DNA of 64,000 nt from the NCBI RefSeq assembly GCF_014635665.1, contig NZ_BMDG01000004.1:186001-250000 (forward strand), in the 5' to 3' direction. Positions within the stretch are counted from its first letter, which is position 1, and every line of letters begins with the position of its first letter. Origin of the DNA: Isoptericola cucumis. GTDB lineage: Bacteria; Actinomycetota; Actinomycetes; Actinomycetales; Cellulomonadaceae. A program made the translations under genes and the position numbers. Under the pieces are notes generated by a model. The model saw only the letters and a program-made list of their open reading frames with translations, was not told the DNA's origin and searched no databases. Of the stretch, positions 48,593 to 58,226 are shown piece by piece.

Positions 48593-49669
48593 ATGACGAT
48601 CACGCCGGCGGAGCACGCCGCGATGGGCCGTGCGCTGGAGCTGGCCGCCCGCGGCCCCGCCCGAGGCCCCAACCCCCGTGTCGGCTGCGTCCTGCTGGCC
48701 CCCGACGGCCGCGTCCTCGGCGAGGGCCACCACCGTGGCGCGGGCACCCCGCACGCCGAGGTCGACGCCCTCGCCGGCGTGCGCGCCGCCCACGGGGAGG
48801 GCGCCGCGCGCGGCGCGACCGCCGTCGTCACCCTCGAGCCCTGCAACCACCGCGGCCGCACGGGCCCGTGCGCAGGCGCGCTGCTGGACGCGGGCGTCGC
48901 GCGCGTCGTGCACGCCCAGCACGACCCGAACCCCGCCGCCGCGGGCGGTGCCGCGCGGCTGCGCGCCGCCGGCGTCGACGTCGTCGGCGGCCCGATGGCG
49001 GACGACGCACGCACCCTCAACGCGACCTGGACGCGGGCCGTCGAGCTCGGCCGCCCGGTCGTCACCTGGAAGCTCGCGACCTCCCTGGACGGCCGCTCCG
49101 CCGCCGCCGACGGCACGTCCCGCTGGATCTCCGGCCGTGCCGCCCGCCACGACGTGCACCGCCTGCGCGCCGGTGTCGACGCGGTCCTGGTCGGCACCGG
49201 GACCGCCCTCGCGGACGACCCCGACCTGCGCGTGCGCCACGTGCCCGTCGAGGGGGCACAGCCCGCGCGCGTCGTCGTCGGCGTGCGCGACCTGCCGCCG
49301 TCGTCCCGGCTCGCGCAGGCCGCGAGGTCGGGCGAGCCCGTGCACCACCTGCGCACCCGCGACCCGCGCGCGGCGCTCGACGCGCTGTGGGCGCTCGAGC
49401 ACCGGCACGTGCTGCTGGAGGGCGGGCCGACGCTCGCCGCCGCGTTCTGGCGCGCCGGGCTGGTCGACGAGGTGGTCGCCTACGTCGCGCCCGTCCTGCT
49501 CGGGGCCGGCACACTCGCCGTCACCGACCTCGGGATCGGCACCATCGCGGACGCCGTCCGCCTCGACGTCTCGGACGTCGCCGTCCTGCCCGCCGACACC
49601 GGCGACCCGGCGGACCCCACCGACACCACCACCGTGCGGCTGACCATGCGGCCGCGGAAGGAGAGCTGA
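48593..49669 (+). CDS. ribD: Bifunctional diaminohydroxyphosphoribosylaminopyrimidine deaminase / reductase
   Basis: 358 aa. It performs the second and third steps of riboflavin synthesis: zinc-dependent deamination, then NADPH reduction. The deaminase half shows [10 protein letters not shown] (near 25), HAEVDALAG (near 52; zinc His, catalytic Glu) and [14 protein letters not shown] (near 80; zinc Cys residues). The reductase half has [19 protein letters not shown] (near 158) and [13 protein letters not shown] (near 270). ATG 48593 with AGGGG upstream. First gene of ribD-ribE-ribBA-ribH under the FMN riboswitch. Confidence 0.96.
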   Translation: MTITPAEHAAMGRALELAARGPARGPNPRVGCVLLAPDGRVLGEGHHRGAGTPHAEVDALAGVRAAHGEGAARGATAVVTLEPCNHRGRTGPCAGALLDAGVARVVHAQHDPNPAAAGGAARLRAAGVDVVGGPMADDARTLNATWTRAVELGRPVVTWKLATSLDGRSAAADGTSRWISGRAARHDVHRLRAGVDAVLVGTGTALADDPDLRVRHVPVEGAQPARVVVGVRDLPPSSRLAQAARSGEPVHHLRTRDPRAALDALWALEHRHVLLEGGPTLAAAFWRAGLVDEVVAYVAPVLLGAGTLAVTDLGIGTIADAVRLDVSDVAVLPADTGDPADPTDTTTVRLTMRPRKES

Positions 49670-49672
49670 GCC

Positions 49673-50305
49673 ATGTTCACCGGGATCGTGGAGGAGCTGG
49701 GCGTCGTCGTCGCCCTCACCAGACCGGACGACGGGGGCAGCGCCCGGCTGACCGTCGCGGCCGACGCCGTGCTCGGCGGCACGCGGACCGGCGACTCCGT
49801 CGCCGTCGACGGCTGCTGCCTCACCGTCGTCGAGAACGGCGACGGCCGCTGGACCGCCGACCTCATGGCCGAGACGCTGGAGCGCACCAGCCTGGGGGAG
49901 CGGGTGCCCGGCGACCAGGTCAACCTCGAGCGCGCGCTCGCGGCCGACGGCCGCCTCGGCGGGCACGTCGTGCAGGGGCACGTCGACGGGGTCGGCACGG
50001 TGCTCTCGCGCACGCGGGGCAAGCGGTGGGAGGTCGTGGAGATCGCCCTGCCGGCCGAGCTGGCGCGGTACGTGGTGGGCCAGGGGTCGATCGCCGTCGA
50101 CGGCGTGAGCCTCACCGTCGTGCACGCCGGCGACGACTCGTTCACGGTGAGCCTCATCCCCGAGACGACGGAGCGCACGACCCTCGGGCGGCGCGAGGTC
50201 GGGGAGCACGTCAACCTCGAGGTCGACGTCCTGAGCAAGTACGTCGAGCGGCACCTCGCCCACGGCGCCGGCCTGCGGACCGCCGCGCACGGGGGTGCTC
50301 GATGA
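49673..50305 (+). CDS. ribE: Riboflavin synthase, alpha chain
   Basis: 210 aa. It dismutates two lumazine molecules to riboflavin in the last step. It has the two internally repeated beta-barrel halves: [15 protein letters not shown] at the start with [14 protein letters not shown] (near 44) and [17 protein letters not shown] (near 100), and second-half [16 protein letters not shown] (near 142). N-terminal MFTGIVE is a family hallmark. It starts 3 bp after ribD and its TGA overlaps the ribBA ATG. Confidence 0.96.
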   Translation: MFTGIVEELGVVVALTRPDDGGSARLTVAADAVLGGTRTGDSVAVDGCCLTVVENGDGRWTADLMAETLERTSLGERVPGDQVNLERALAADGRLGGHVVQGHVDGVGTVLSRTRGKRWEVVEIALPAELARYVVGQGSIAVDGVSLTVVHAGDDSFTVSLIPETTERTTLGRREVGEHVNLEVDVLSKYVERHLAHGAGLRTAAHGGAR

Positions 50306-51657
50306 GCGCCGGCACGGCGACCGCGCGCGTGGAGCGGGCGATCCAGGACGTCGCGTCGGGCCGTGCCGTGGTCGTCGTCGACGACGCGGACCGGGAGAAC
50401 GAGGGCGACCTGATCCTCGCGGCGTCGGCCGCGACGCCGGAGCTCTTGGGCTTCCTCGTGCGGCACACGAGCGGGCTGGTGTGCGTCGCGGTCCCGGGCG
50501 AGCGCCTCGACGGGCTCGGCCTGCCGCTCATGGTGGCCGACAACCAGGACGCCTACCGCACCGCCTACACCGTGACGGTCGACGCCGCCCGCGGCGGGTC
50601 GACCGGCATCTCCGCCGCGGACCGGGCGCGCACCGCCCGCCTGCTCGCCGACCCGTCGACGGCGCCGCACGACCTCGCCCGGCCCGGGCACGTGCTGCCC
50701 CTGCGCGCGCGCCCCGGCGGGGTGCTGGAGCGCCGCGGGCACACCGAGTCGGCCGTCGACCTCGCCCGCCTGGCCGGCCGCGGCGACGCGGGCGTCCTCG
50801 CCGAGCTCGTGCACGACGACGGCAGCATGATGCGCCTGCCCGCGCTGCGGGAGTTCGCGGCCCGGCACGGCCTGACGCTGATCAGCGTGGACGACCTCGC
50901 CGCGTACCGGCGGGCCACCGAGGTGGCCGTCGAGCGCGTCGCCGTCACCACCCTGCCCACCCGGCACGGGGAGCTGACCGCCGTCGCGTACCGGGACCCG
51001 CTCTCGGGCGACGAGCACGTGGCCCTGGTCGCCGGGCCGCTGGAGGCGCTCGACGCGCCGGGCGGCGACCCCGTCCTCGCGCGCGTGCACTCGGAGTGCC
51101 TCACCGGCGACGCCCTCGGCAGCCAGCGCTGCGACTGCGGCCCGCAGCTCGACGAGTCGCTGCGGCGCGTCGTGGCGGCCGGGCGTGGCGTCGTCGTCTA
51201 CCTGCGGGGGCACGAGGGGCGCGGGATCGGCCTGGCGGCCAAGCTCGCCGCGTACGCGCTGCAGGACGCGGGGCTCGACACCGTGGACGCCAACCTCACC
51301 CAGGGGCTGCCCGCCGACGCCCGCGACTACACGCCCGCCGCGCACGTGCTGCGCGACCTCGGCGTCGGGCACGTGCGGCTGCTCACCAACAACCCCGCCA
51401 AGCAGACCGGCCTCGAGGCCGGGGGAGTGGCCGTGGCCGAGCGGCTGCCGCTCGCCGTGCCGGCCGGCCCCCGGGCCGACGGCTACCTGCGCACCAAGCG
51501 CGACCGCATGGGCCACGACCTGCCGCACCTGCCCGACCTCCCCGCCCGCCAACCGGCCGACCACGCCGACCACGACGACACCGTAGGAGACCCGATGACG
51601 CCCACCGTCCCGCCCGCGATCCCCACCGTCCCGCAGACCGCCGGAGCCGTCCGATGA
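50302..51657 (+). CDS. ribBA: 3,4-Dihydroxy-2-butanone-4-phosphate synthase / GTP cyclohydrolase II
   Basis: 451 aa fused enzyme supplying both riboflavin precursors. The N-terminal RibB part has [16 protein letters not shown] (near residue 27; Glu and Asp of the metal site), [24 protein letters not shown] (near 95) and [15 protein letters not shown] (near 147). The C-terminal RibA part has [20 protein letters not shown] (near 260; three zinc Cys) and [14 protein letters not shown] (near 298). A Pro-rich C-terminal extension of about 40 residues after [10 protein letters not shown] is not part of the enzyme core. Start overlaps ribE and stop overlaps ribH (ATGA). Confidence 0.96.
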   Translation: MSAGTATARVERAIQDVASGRAVVVVDDADRENEGDLILAASAATPELLGFLVRHTSGLVCVAVPGERLDGLGLPLMVADNQDAYRTAYTVTVDAARGGSTGISAADRARTARLLADPSTAPHDLARPGHVLPLRARPGGVLERRGHTESAVDLARLAGRGDAGVLAELVHDDGSMMRLPALREFAARHGLTLISVDDLAAYRRATEVAVERVAVTTLPTRHGELTAVAYRDPLSGDEHVALVAGPLEALDAPGGDPVLARVHSECLTGDALGSQRCDCGPQLDESLRRVVAAGRGVVVYLRGHEGRGIGLAAKLAAYALQDAGLDTVDANLTQGLPADARDYTPAAHVLRDLGVGHVRLLTNNPAKQTGLEAGGVAVAERLPLAVPAGPRADGYLRTKRDRMGHDLPHLPDLPARQPADHADHDDTVGDPMTPTVPPAIPTVPQTAGAVR

Positions 51658-52193
51658 GCGGCGCGGGCGCACCGGCCGCCGCACCCGTCGACTGCTCCGA
51701 CCTGCGCGTCGCCGTCGTCGCCGCGAGCTGGCACGAGACCGTGATGGACGGCCTGCTCGACGGCGCGCTGCGGGCGTGCACCGACCACGGCGTCCGCGAC
51801 CCGCGCGTCGTGCGCGTGCCGGGCTCCTTCGAGCTGCCCGTCGCGGCGCAGGCGCTCGCGGCCGCCGGCTACGACGCCGTCGTCGCCCTGGGCGTGGTGA
51901 TCCGCGGCGGCACGCCGCACTTCGACTACGTGTGCGCCGCCGCTACCGACGGCCTGTCCCGGGTCGCGCTCGACCACACCGTGCCCGTCGGCTTCGGCCT
52001 GCTGACGTGCGACGACGACGCGCAGGCCCTGGATCGTGCAGGCCTCGACGGGTCGAAGGAGGACAAGGGGTACGAGGCAGCCGCCGCCGCACTGGCCACG
52101 GCGCGGGTGCTCGGGTCGGTGGCGGGCGATGCTCCCGCCGCGGTGGATGGCGCCGCTCACACCGGTGCAGGAGCAGTGTCCGACCTGGGGTAG
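51654..52193 (+). CDS. ribH: 6,7-Dimethyl-8-ribityllumazine synthase
   Basis: 179 aa. It condenses the butanone phosphate and pyrimidine to lumazine; subunits form pentamers or icosahedra. Family motifs are [18 protein letters not shown] (near 20), [16 protein letters not shown] (near 54), [15 protein letters not shown] (near 78; the His is catalytic) and GFGLLTCDD (near 116). A C-terminal tail of about 25 Ala/Gly-rich residues is extra. It closes the riboflavin operon, and a tRNA gene follows with its -10 (TAGTAT, 52191-52196) overlapping the ribH stop. Confidence 0.95.
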   Translation: MSGAGAPAAAPVDCSDLRVAVVAASWHETVMDGLLDGALRACTDHGVRDPRVVRVPGSFELPVAAQALAAAGYDAVVALGVVIRGGTPHFDYVCAAATDGLSRVALDHTVPVGFGLLTCDDDAQALDRAGLDGSKEDKGYEAAAAALATARVLGSVAGDAPAAVDGAAHTGAGAVSDLG

Positions 52194-52196
52194 TAT
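52191..52196 (+). promoter_or_regulatory. -10 element of tRNA-Pro
   Basis: TAGTAT begins at the ribH stop codon and lies 49 bp before the tRNA. No good -35 is seen. It suggests the tRNA is transcribed on its own as well as with the rib operon. Confidence 0.4.
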
Positions 52197-52244
52197 TTCG
52201 GTCGGCCCTTCGCGGTGGCACCACGGTGTCGCACGACGGGCCGA

Positions 52245-52318
52245 CGGGCTGTGGCGCAGCTTGGTAGCGCACCTGACTGGGGGTCAGGGGGTCGCAGGTT
52301 CAAATCCTGTCAGCCCGA
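52245..52318 (+). tRNA. tRNA-Pro (anticodon GGG)
   Basis: A 74-nt cloverleaf without encoded CCA: acceptor CGGGCTG (52245-52251) with CAGCCCG, D arm GCGC..GCGC, anticodon stem CCTGA/TCAGG with loop CTGGGGG (anticodon GGG, decoding CCC/CCU), variable loop, and T arm GCAGG-TTCAAAT-CCTGT, ending in discriminator A at 52318. Confidence 0.95.
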
Positions 52319-52343
52319 CCGTGTGACGTCTCAGGATGTCGGA

Positions 52344-52375
52344 GGACCCGGACCTACGAGAGTAGGTCCGGGTCC
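52344..52375 (+). terminator. Intrinsic terminator after tRNA-Pro
   Basis: A perfect 14-bp stem (52344-52357 with 52362-52375) with a GAGA tetraloop is followed by TTTCTTTCT. It is the only hairpin in the window with a clear T-rich tail. Confidence 0.93.
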
Positions 52376-52427
52376 TTTCTTTCTCGTTCTCTCGCGCCCG
52401 TCGCGGTCGTTCGTCGAGCGCCGGTGG

Positions 52428-53429
52428 TCAGAAGCGGATCCTCCTGAGGTAGTCGTAGCCGACGTCCGCCGTCTGGAGGTACGTCACGTCCGGGGTGTCG
52501 TTCTCGACGATGTACTCCTCCACCTGCTGCGCGCGGAAGAACCGCTCGAAGTCGATGAACCCTGTGCCGAGGTCGGCGTGGCTCGTCTCCTCCGGGCCGG
52601 TGGTGTGCCGGTCCTTGACGTGGTACTGCCGCACGGCCAGCGGTGACCTGCGGATGGTGCGGAGGGCGAACCGCTGGGCGTCGTCGTTGGAGAGCCCCAG
52701 GTTCACGCCTCCGGTCACGACCCAGTAGATGTCGATCTCGAGGTGCACATAGCGTCGGTCGAGCCGGGACGTCAGGACCTCCCAGGGCGTGATGCCGCCA
52801 CCGAGGTCGGTGGTGAACTCGTGGGCGTGGTTGTGGTAGCCGTACGCGAGGCCGTACTTCCGTGCGAGCCGGGCCTCGGCGTTCATCTGCTCGGCCCACT
52901 GCGTCCATTCCGACAACGACGCGGAGTCCAGGAACGGCACCACGACGTAGCGCTGACCGAGGGTGACGGCGTTCTGGAACTTCTCGTGCGCGGCAGCCCG
53001 GGACTCGGAGATGCCGTCGTGTGACGACGACGCTCGCACGCCGATGTCGCGGTAGAAGGCGCGAAGCTCCCTGGCGGTCCTGCCGAAGTAGCCCAGCGCC
53101 TGCTCCACCCGGGGGTATCCCATCTCGGCGACGGCAGTGAGCGTCTCGTCGTAGTCGCCGGGCCCCCACGGCTCGCCGAGGCCCTCGCGCACCGTCCACA
53201 GCTGGAGGCTGATGCGCCCGGGCGGGACCCGGCGGCCCCTGGGGTGCCCGCGGTGCCGATGCGGGGCGGCGGCCGCCGACCCCACGGCCGTGCCGGTGAG
53301 GGCGAGCCCGGCCGCACCGGTGACGGCGCCCCGCAGCAACGTGCGGCGGGACGGACCACCGGGCTCGGGCACCTCCCGTGTGTCGAGCGAACGACGCAAC
53401 GCGTCGTCGCCGTCGTAGCCGTAGCACAT
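52428..53429 (-). CDS. Secreted sugar phosphate isomerase/epimerase family protein (TIM barrel)
   Basis: 333 aa. The N-terminus has SRRTLLRGAVTGAAGLA (residues 27-43), a twin-arginine-type signal, so the enzyme is probably exported by Tat in folded form. The mature part is a xylose-isomerase-like TIM barrel: ISLQLWTVREGL (near 73), ASSSHDGI (near 133), YGYHNHAHEFT (near 200; metal ligands), LEIDIYWVVTGG (near 232) and YHVKDRHTTGPEE (near 270). Such enzymes isomerise or epimerise sugars, often beside DUF1080 and dehydrogenase-type proteins. AGGAG lies 7 nt before the ATG. It follows, 76 bp downstream, the dehydrogenase-PKD gene. Confidence 0.82.
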   Translation of the reverse strand: MCYGYDGDDALRRSLDTREVPEPGGPSRRTLLRGAVTGAAGLALTGTAVGSAAAAPHRHRGHPRGRRVPPGRISLQLWTVREGLGEPWGPGDYDETLTAVAEMGYPRVEQALGYFGRTARELRAFYRDIGVRASSSHDGISESRAAAHEKFQNAVTLGQRYVVVPFLDSASLSEWTQWAEQMNAEARLARKYGLAYGYHNHAHEFTTDLGGGITPWEVLTSRLDRRYVHLEIDIYWVVTGGVNLGLSNDDAQRFALRTIRRSPLAVRQYHVKDRHTTGPEETSHADLGTGFIDFERFFRAQQVEEYIVENDTPDVTYLQTADVGYDYLRRIRF

Positions 53430-53505
53430 GATTCCACTCCTCTTCGTCGAGGCATCCGGGAAAGTGACGTGCTCGGCCGTCTCCGGCCGGGCACGTTTCG
53501 TGCCG

Positions 53506-55638
53506 TCATTCGGTGGGGACGAGCACCACCTCGTCGCTGCCGGTGAGGCCGGGGAGGCCGTCGGTGCCGGGGTCCGTGTACTCGGCGACGAAGACCCCGC
53601 GGAGGGTGTCGTTCTCGGGGTCGTGGCCCGACGGCACCGTGGTGACGATCGACCCCGTGCACCCGGACGCGGTCGTCTGGGGGTGGCCGTGGTCGTCGTG
53701 CCCGACGACGAAGGTCACCTCGACCTGGGCGCAGTCGACCGGCTGGTCGTCGGTGACCGCGACCTCGTAGGCCACGGTGTCGCCGAAGGAGAACTCCTGG
53801 TCCGCGACCGGGGTCACGAAGCTGACCTGCGGGGTCTCGTTGCCCACGACGACGTCGACGTCGGCCGAGGCGTGGCGTCCGCGGTCCCGGCCGCCGACGT
53901 CGGTGACGGTCAGGGTGGCGCGGTAGACCCCGGGCTCGTCATAGGTGTGGGTCGCGCTGGTTCCGCGCGCGTCCCGGTCGCCGTCGCCGTCGAAGTCCCA
54001 CGCGTACCGGAGCCGGTCGCCGTCGGGATCGGTCGTCCCCGCGCTGGAGAACGTCACGGTCAGCGGCGGGAGCCCGGCGGTGACGTCGGCGCCGATGACC
54101 GGCACCGGGCTGTGGTTCCCGCGTCGGCCGATGTGGTCGTACCGCGAGAGCTGGGCGTCGGGGTTCTCGGCGAAGTACCCGTCGCCGTACTCGAGGACGT
54201 AGAGCGCGCCGTTGGGCCCGAACTCCATGTCCATCGGGTTGTCGAACACGAGCGAGGGCAGCACCGGTTCGATGTCCGCCAGGTCACCGCGCCGGTCGAG
54301 GTGCATGGCCTTGACGTAGTCGCGCGTCCACTCGTAGAAGAGCGGGACGTCGTCGTAGTACCGCGGCCACGCGACCGGCTGCGGCCGCAGGGTGTCCTTG
54401 CGGTCGAACTGGTACACGGGACCTGCCATCGGGCCGATGCCGTCACCTTCCCCGGCGCTGAGCTCCGGGAACTGCGGGGAGACGCCGTAGGAGTACCAGA
54501 CGTCCGGCTGGCGCACCCGAGGCAGCAGGTTCTGCCCGGTGTTGTGCGCCGAGTCGTTGACGAGTCGGGAGCAGTCGAACGGCTCGCCCGACTCGCCCGA
54601 CGCGAAGTCGTAGTCGACGTAGGGCAGCTCCGCCGTCGCGCAGAACGGCCAGCCGTAGTTGGCGGGCCTGTCGACGACGGTCCACCTCCCGTGCCCTGCC
54701 GGACCGCGGGCGGGGTCGGCGACGGCGGCGTCGGGCGAGTAGTCCCCGACGTAGACGGCGTCCGTGTCGGGGTCGATCTCGATGCGGAACGGGTTGCGCA
54801 GCCCCATGGCGTAGATCTCCGGCCGCGTGCCCGGCGTGCCGGGCCTGAAGAGGTTGCCTCTGGGGACCGTGTAGCCGCCGCCGCGCTCCGGCGTGATCCG
54901 CAGGAGCTTGCCGCGCAGGTCGTCCGTGTTGCCGGCCGTGCGGCGCGCGTCGAACGCGGGGTTGGTCCCGGGGGAGTCGTCGATCGGGGCGTACCCGTCC
55001 GAGAAGAACGGGTTGGTGTCGTCGCCCGTCGAGAGGATGAGGTTGCCGTCGGAGTCGAAGACGATGTCGCCGCCGACGTGGCAGCAGATGCCCCGGTCGA
55101 CCGGGACGTCCATGATCTGCTGCTCCGAGCCGAGGTCGAGCTCGTCGCCCCGGTATTGGAACCGCGAGAGGCGGATGAGTCCCTCGAACGGCTCGAAGTC
55201 CTCCGGCGTGCCGGTCAGGGGCGCGTCGCCCTCGTTGACGTCGGGGGTGGCGGGGTCGTCGACCGGGGTGTCCAGCGGCGGCGAGTAGTACATGTAGACC
55301 CACCGGTTGTTCGCGAAGTTCGGGTCGAGCGCGATGCTCTGCAGACCCTCCTCGTCGTGCTGGTAGACGTCGAGCTCGGCGATCATGCGGTTGACGCCGG
55401 TGTCCGACTCGTTGAGCCAGACCTGGCCGGCCCGGGTGACGTGCAGGACGTCGTTGTCGGGCAGCACGGCGAGGTCCATGGGCTCACCGGGCCGGTCGTT
55501 GAGCGTGACCTTCTGGAATCGGTTGTCGGGCGGTGGGCCGTCGGCCGTGGGGGCCGCCTGTCCGGTGGAGATGAAAGTGACTGTCAACAGCGCGGCCGCT
55601 GCGCCAGTCGCGACGTTGCGACGAGCAATGCTGCGCAC
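53506..55638 (-). CDS. Secreted glucose/sorbosone dehydrogenase-type beta-propeller protein with PKD domain
   Basis: 710 aa. GTG 55638 is chosen because GGAGAAGG stands just upstream and it gives a clean signal peptide (NVATGAAAALLTVTFISTG). A GSDH-type beta-propeller covers about residues 35-450: GEPMDLAVLPDNDVLHVT, GLQSIALDPNFANNRWVY, DDLRGKLLRITPERGGGY, GLRNPFRIEIDPDTDAVYVG. Then a PKD domain near residue 480-560 (GADVTAGLPPLTVTFSSAG, YAWDFDGDGD) and a C-terminal beta domain. This family uses PQQ or is not enzymatic in secreted forms; the reaction is not provable here. It may bind or oxidise an extracellular sugar or polysaccharide. Confidence 0.8.
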   Translation of the reverse strand: MRSIARRNVATGAAAALLTVTFISTGQAAPTADGPPPDNRFQKVTLNDRPGEPMDLAVLPDNDVLHVTRAGQVWLNESDTGVNRMIAELDVYQHDEEGLQSIALDPNFANNRWVYMYYSPPLDTPVDDPATPDVNEGDAPLTGTPEDFEPFEGLIRLSRFQYRGDELDLGSEQQIMDVPVDRGICCHVGGDIVFDSDGNLILSTGDDTNPFFSDGYAPIDDSPGTNPAFDARRTAGNTDDLRGKLLRITPERGGGYTVPRGNLFRPGTPGTRPEIYAMGLRNPFRIEIDPDTDAVYVGDYSPDAAVADPARGPAGHGRWTVVDRPANYGWPFCATAELPYVDYDFASGESGEPFDCSRLVNDSAHNTGQNLLPRVRQPDVWYSYGVSPQFPELSAGEGDGIGPMAGPVYQFDRKDTLRPQPVAWPRYYDDVPLFYEWTRDYVKAMHLDRRGDLADIEPVLPSLVFDNPMDMEFGPNGALYVLEYGDGYFAENPDAQLSRYDHIGRRGNHSPVPVIGADVTAGLPPLTVTFSSAGTTDPDGDRLRYAWDFDGDGDRDARGTSATHTYDEPGVYRATLTVTDVGGRDRGRHASADVDVVVGNETPQVSFVTPVADQEFSFGDTVAYEVAVTDDQPVDCAQVEVTFVVGHDDHGHPQTTASGCTGSIVTTVPSGHDPENDTLRGVFVAEYTDPGTDGLPGLTGSDEVVLVPTE

Positions 55639-55837
55639 GGTGCCTTCTCCCGTCTGGCGACGACTCACCGGTGGTGCGGGTGGTTGTCACCGTGGTCGAG
55701 TCAGCAGGACGACTTGATCATGCCGCGCGCAGGTGCCGGTCGCGACCCCTCGGACGAACGGCCTCAGGTGGTTGCCCGGGGCGCTGTGGGCGGGCCCCGG
55801 TCGTCGTCGGGTTCGGGACGGGGACGGGTGGGTGGCG

Positions 55838-56575
55838 TCAGGCGCGGGGCGGCACCGTGGCCGCGATGACGACGCTGCTGACGATCGTCGCCGTGACCGT
55901 GCGTGCCACGGCTTCGGCGGTGGCGTCCGCTCCCCAGTGGCCTTGCTCGAGCTCCTTGGCCCGGGCGATGACGGTGCTGGTCCACGGGATCTCGCGATGG
56001 AACTGCGGGAGCGTCCCACTCCCCGAGAGCAGTGCGGCGAGTGCGGCGGTCCGGGGCGTGGGGACGGTTCCGTCGACGAGGACCTGGTGCACGTCCGAGA
56101 GCAGGCGCGCCCGGCGCCCGCTGCCGTCCTCGAGGACGGTGGTGTTGAACAGGCCGAGCGCCTTGCGCGTCCTTCGACGGATGTCGCCGCGGTCCACGAG
56201 CCGGTCCAGCAACGGGCCGCGCAAGGGCGGGCCGACCGCGGCGAGCGCGGTCTGGACACCGCGAGGCTTGTCGGTGACGTACTCCCACGCGGAGCGCAGG
56301 ACGTGGTCCGACGGGGGACGCTCCTCGACGGCGACCACCGTCGTGGTGCCGCCCCGCCCGGTGCAGGTGCGGACGTGCTCGCCGAGCCCGAGGTCGGCGA
56401 GCACCGCTCCGCCCAGCACGTAGAAGAGGGTGTTCTCGCCGGCGATCGTGCCGGAGTCCGGCTGGAACAGGAGGAGGAGCAGGTCCTCCGCCAGTGACGG
56501 TGCAGCGAGGTCGGTCGTCGTGTCGGGCAGGCCGTCGTCGGTCCCGGTAGGAGGACGTCCGGGCTGTCGGGTCAT
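55838..56575 (-). CDS. GPP34/Golgi phosphoprotein 3-like protein
   Basis: 245 aa. The segment LAEDLLLLLFQPDSGTIAG (about residues 28-46) followed by YVLGGAVLADLGLGEHVRT (near 52) is the GPP34 (GOLPH3) signature; the rest is helical. In eukaryotes this fold binds phosphatidylinositol 4-phosphate; in actinobacteria many copies exist with unknown roles. A Thr/Pro/Asp-rich N-terminal tail precedes the domain. RBS GGAG, 7 nt before the ATG. It lies last in a MerR-membrane protein-GPP34 run that looks like one unit. Confidence 0.82.
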   Translation of the reverse strand: MTRQPGRPPTGTDDGLPDTTTDLAAPSLAEDLLLLLFQPDSGTIAGENTLFYVLGGAVLADLGLGEHVRTCTGRGGTTTVVAVEERPPSDHVLRSAWEYVTDKPRGVQTALAAVGPPLRGPLLDRLVDRGDIRRRTRKALGLFNTTVLEDGSGRRARLLSDVHQVLVDGTVPTPRTAALAALLSGSGTLPQFHREIPWTSTVIARAKELEQGHWGADATAEAVARTVTATIVSSVVIAATVPPRA

Positions 56576-56619
56576 GGGTCGTCTCCTTCGCGTGCCGCTG
56601 GATCAGCGTGCCCGGTCGT

Positions 56620-57222
56620 TCAGCCGGCGACCACCTGGAGCGCGAGCCAGACCGAGACGGTGGCGACGGTCGTCCAGACGACGATCGCCGCGGCCTGCCA
56701 CAGCAGCACCCAGCGGCGCGGGACGCCCGAGGCGACGAGCACGGCGGCGGTGAACTGGGTCGGGATCACCAGCGGACCGAGGAGGCTCGCACCGGGGACG
56801 CCGAAGCGGACCAGCAGGCTCCGCAGGCGCCGCCGCCCCTTCGACTCGGGCCTGGCTCCCATGGCGTGGGGCTCGCCGTCGGACATGGTCCGCTCGGTCT
56901 CGGGGACCTGGAGCCCGCCGACCGATGGTGCGGGCACGGCCCCTGCGCGGGCGCCGACCCGGGCCTCGCGACGACTGACGGCCGCCGAGCGTGCCCGCGA
57001 GCCGCCGAGCACGACGAGCAGCACGCTCAGGAAGTTTCCCGCTGCTGCGGCGACGGCCGCGACGACGGGGGAGAGCCCGCCGACGACGCCGATGATGGCC
57101 GCCCCCTCGCCCTCGACGAACGGGATCACGCCGGCGAGCATGACGACGAACGGTCGGACGATCTCGGGGACCTGGGCGACGAGTTCCTGGAAGCTGGTGA
57201 CGAGCTCTGCGACGGGGTTCAT
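56620..57222 (-). CDS. Putative small multidrug export-type membrane protein
   Basis: 200 aa from ATG 57222, with AGGAG (minus strand) 4-5 nt upstream. Three to five helices are predicted: PFVVMLAGVIPFVEGEGAAI (near 18-37), VVAAVAAAAGNFLSVLLVVL (near 44-63), and two C-terminal ones (WVLLWQAAAIVVWTTVATVS). The pattern IPFVEGEGA resembles the Sm_multidrug_ex family. Between the helices is a long hydrophilic loop (about residues 66-130). The function is uncertain; 'export' is only the family name. It sits 77 bp after the MerR regulator. Confidence 0.6.
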   Translation of the reverse strand: MNPVAELVTSFQELVAQVPEIVRPFVVMLAGVIPFVEGEGAAIIGVVGGLSPVVAAVAAAAGNFLSVLLVVLGGSRARSAAVSRREARVGARAGAVPAPSVGGLQVPETERTMSDGEPHAMGARPESKGRRRLRSLLVRFGVPGASLLGPLVIPTQFTAAVLVASGVPRRWVLLWQAAAIVVWTTVATVSVWLALQVVAG

Positions 57223-57299
57223 GACGCTCCTCATGTGCGACTGGACGTCGGGCCGGCCCCGACGAGAGGCCGAGGAGACACCCTGTTGTCGGCACAGGG

Positions 57300-58076
57300 T
57301 CAAGCCCTGTCGCCGCCGCCGTCCTGCGGTGCCGCGGCCTGAGCCGCGCGCAGGGCGCTCACCTGCTCGTTCGCCCGGATCCCCGCGCGCGCGAAGACGT
57401 CGAGCTGTGCGGGGTTGTACAGCTCGGTCACCGCCTCGACGAACGTGCTCTGGGTGACGCGCTCGCTCTTCGACAGGTGGGACGCCGGATCGCTCAGCCA
57501 GGGGTAGTCGAGGATGTTCTGCGCCAGGGAAGGGGCGAGCCTCTCGGCGAGCGACTCCCGGGTCTCCTCGTCCGCGTCCGGTGCCAGCGCGTCGACCTCG
57601 TCCTTCACCGCGTCGTCGTCGGTCTCCACCATCGCGCGCAGGTCCGCCAGGGCCTGCTCGTCGTACAGCCGGGTGTAGATGTGGACGATCGAGCTGTCGG
57701 CCTCGGACAGGCGTGACCCGACGGACTCGAACCCCGACGGGCTGTCGGCGGGCGCGCCGTCGCGCAGGATCGCCGCGATGTCGGCCCGCGCCTGCTGCAG
57801 GCGCTCGATGCTGGCCGCGAGCTCCGCGTCGACCGCCTGCAACGCCTGCGGCGCGCCGTCACCGGCCCCGGCGACCGCACCGATCTGGCCGAGAGGGACC
57901 CCCAGGTCCGCGAGACGGCGGATGCGCAGGAGCCGCACCAGGTGCCGCACCTCGTACTGCTTGTAGCCGTTGTACCGGCGCTCCGGCTCCTCGAGCAGGC
58001 CGAGCCGGTGGTAGTGCCGGACGGTGTTCACGGTCGTGCCCGCCAGGTCGGCGAGCTCACGCGTGCTCCAGGCCAT
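57300..58076 (-). CDS. MerR family transcriptional regulator
   Basis: 258 aa. The N-terminal MerR helix-turn-helix is clear: WSTRELADLAGTTVNTVRHY (residues 3-22), GLLEEPERRYNGYKQYEVRH (25-44) and LRIRRLADLGVPLGQIG (near 50-66). Then comes a coiled-coil dimerisation helix (ASIERLQQARADIAAIL) and a C-terminal effector region of about 130 residues with no Cys, so it is not a metal or redox sensor of the classic type. AGGAG is 8 nt before the ATG. It probably regulates the membrane protein and GPP34 genes next to it. Confidence 0.88.
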   Translation of the reverse strand: MAWSTRELADLAGTTVNTVRHYHRLGLLEEPERRYNGYKQYEVRHLVRLLRIRRLADLGVPLGQIGAVAGAGDGAPQALQAVDAELAASIERLQQARADIAAILRDGAPADSPSGFESVGSRLSEADSSIVHIYTRLYDEQALADLRAMVETDDDAVKDEVDALAPDADEETRESLAERLAPSLAQNILDYPWLSDPASHLSKSERVTQSTFVEAVTELYNPAQLDVFARAGIRANEQVSALRAAQAAAPQDGGGDRA

Positions 58077-58174
58077 GGGGTGCTCTCCTCGCCGGCGTCG
58101 TCTGTCGACGGTGCGAACGTCGGGCCCGGCGTCGTTATGCCGCCGAGGGTCCGGCCCCTCGGGCGCGCGGTGTC

Positions 58175-58207
58175 GGTGCGGCCGGCGGGTGACCCGCCGG
58201 CCGCACC
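58175..58207 (-). terminator. Hairpin terminator after the esterase gene
   Basis: A perfect 15-bp inverted repeat (58175-58189 with 58193-58207) has a TGA loop and begins 20 bp after the esterase stop on the minus strand. No T-tract. Confidence 0.6.
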
Positions 58208-58226
58208 GTGACGACGCCTCGAGCCG

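Noticed and set aside
44759-50290. A minus-strand open frame of about 1,840 codons opposite cmk, der and rib genes
   Set aside because: All conserved motifs lie on the plus strand; the long frame is an effect of high GC content.
52245-52375. tRNA-Pro as an integration site for a genomic island to its right
   Set aside because: No repeated tRNA 3' end and no integrase gene are found in the window; the right-end genes have the same base composition as the rest.
53428-55869. A plus-strand open frame of over 800 codons
   Set aside because: It is an antisense shadow of the dehydrogenase-PKD gene and has the Arg/Val/Asp-heavy composition of such shadows; it has no plausible start or domain.
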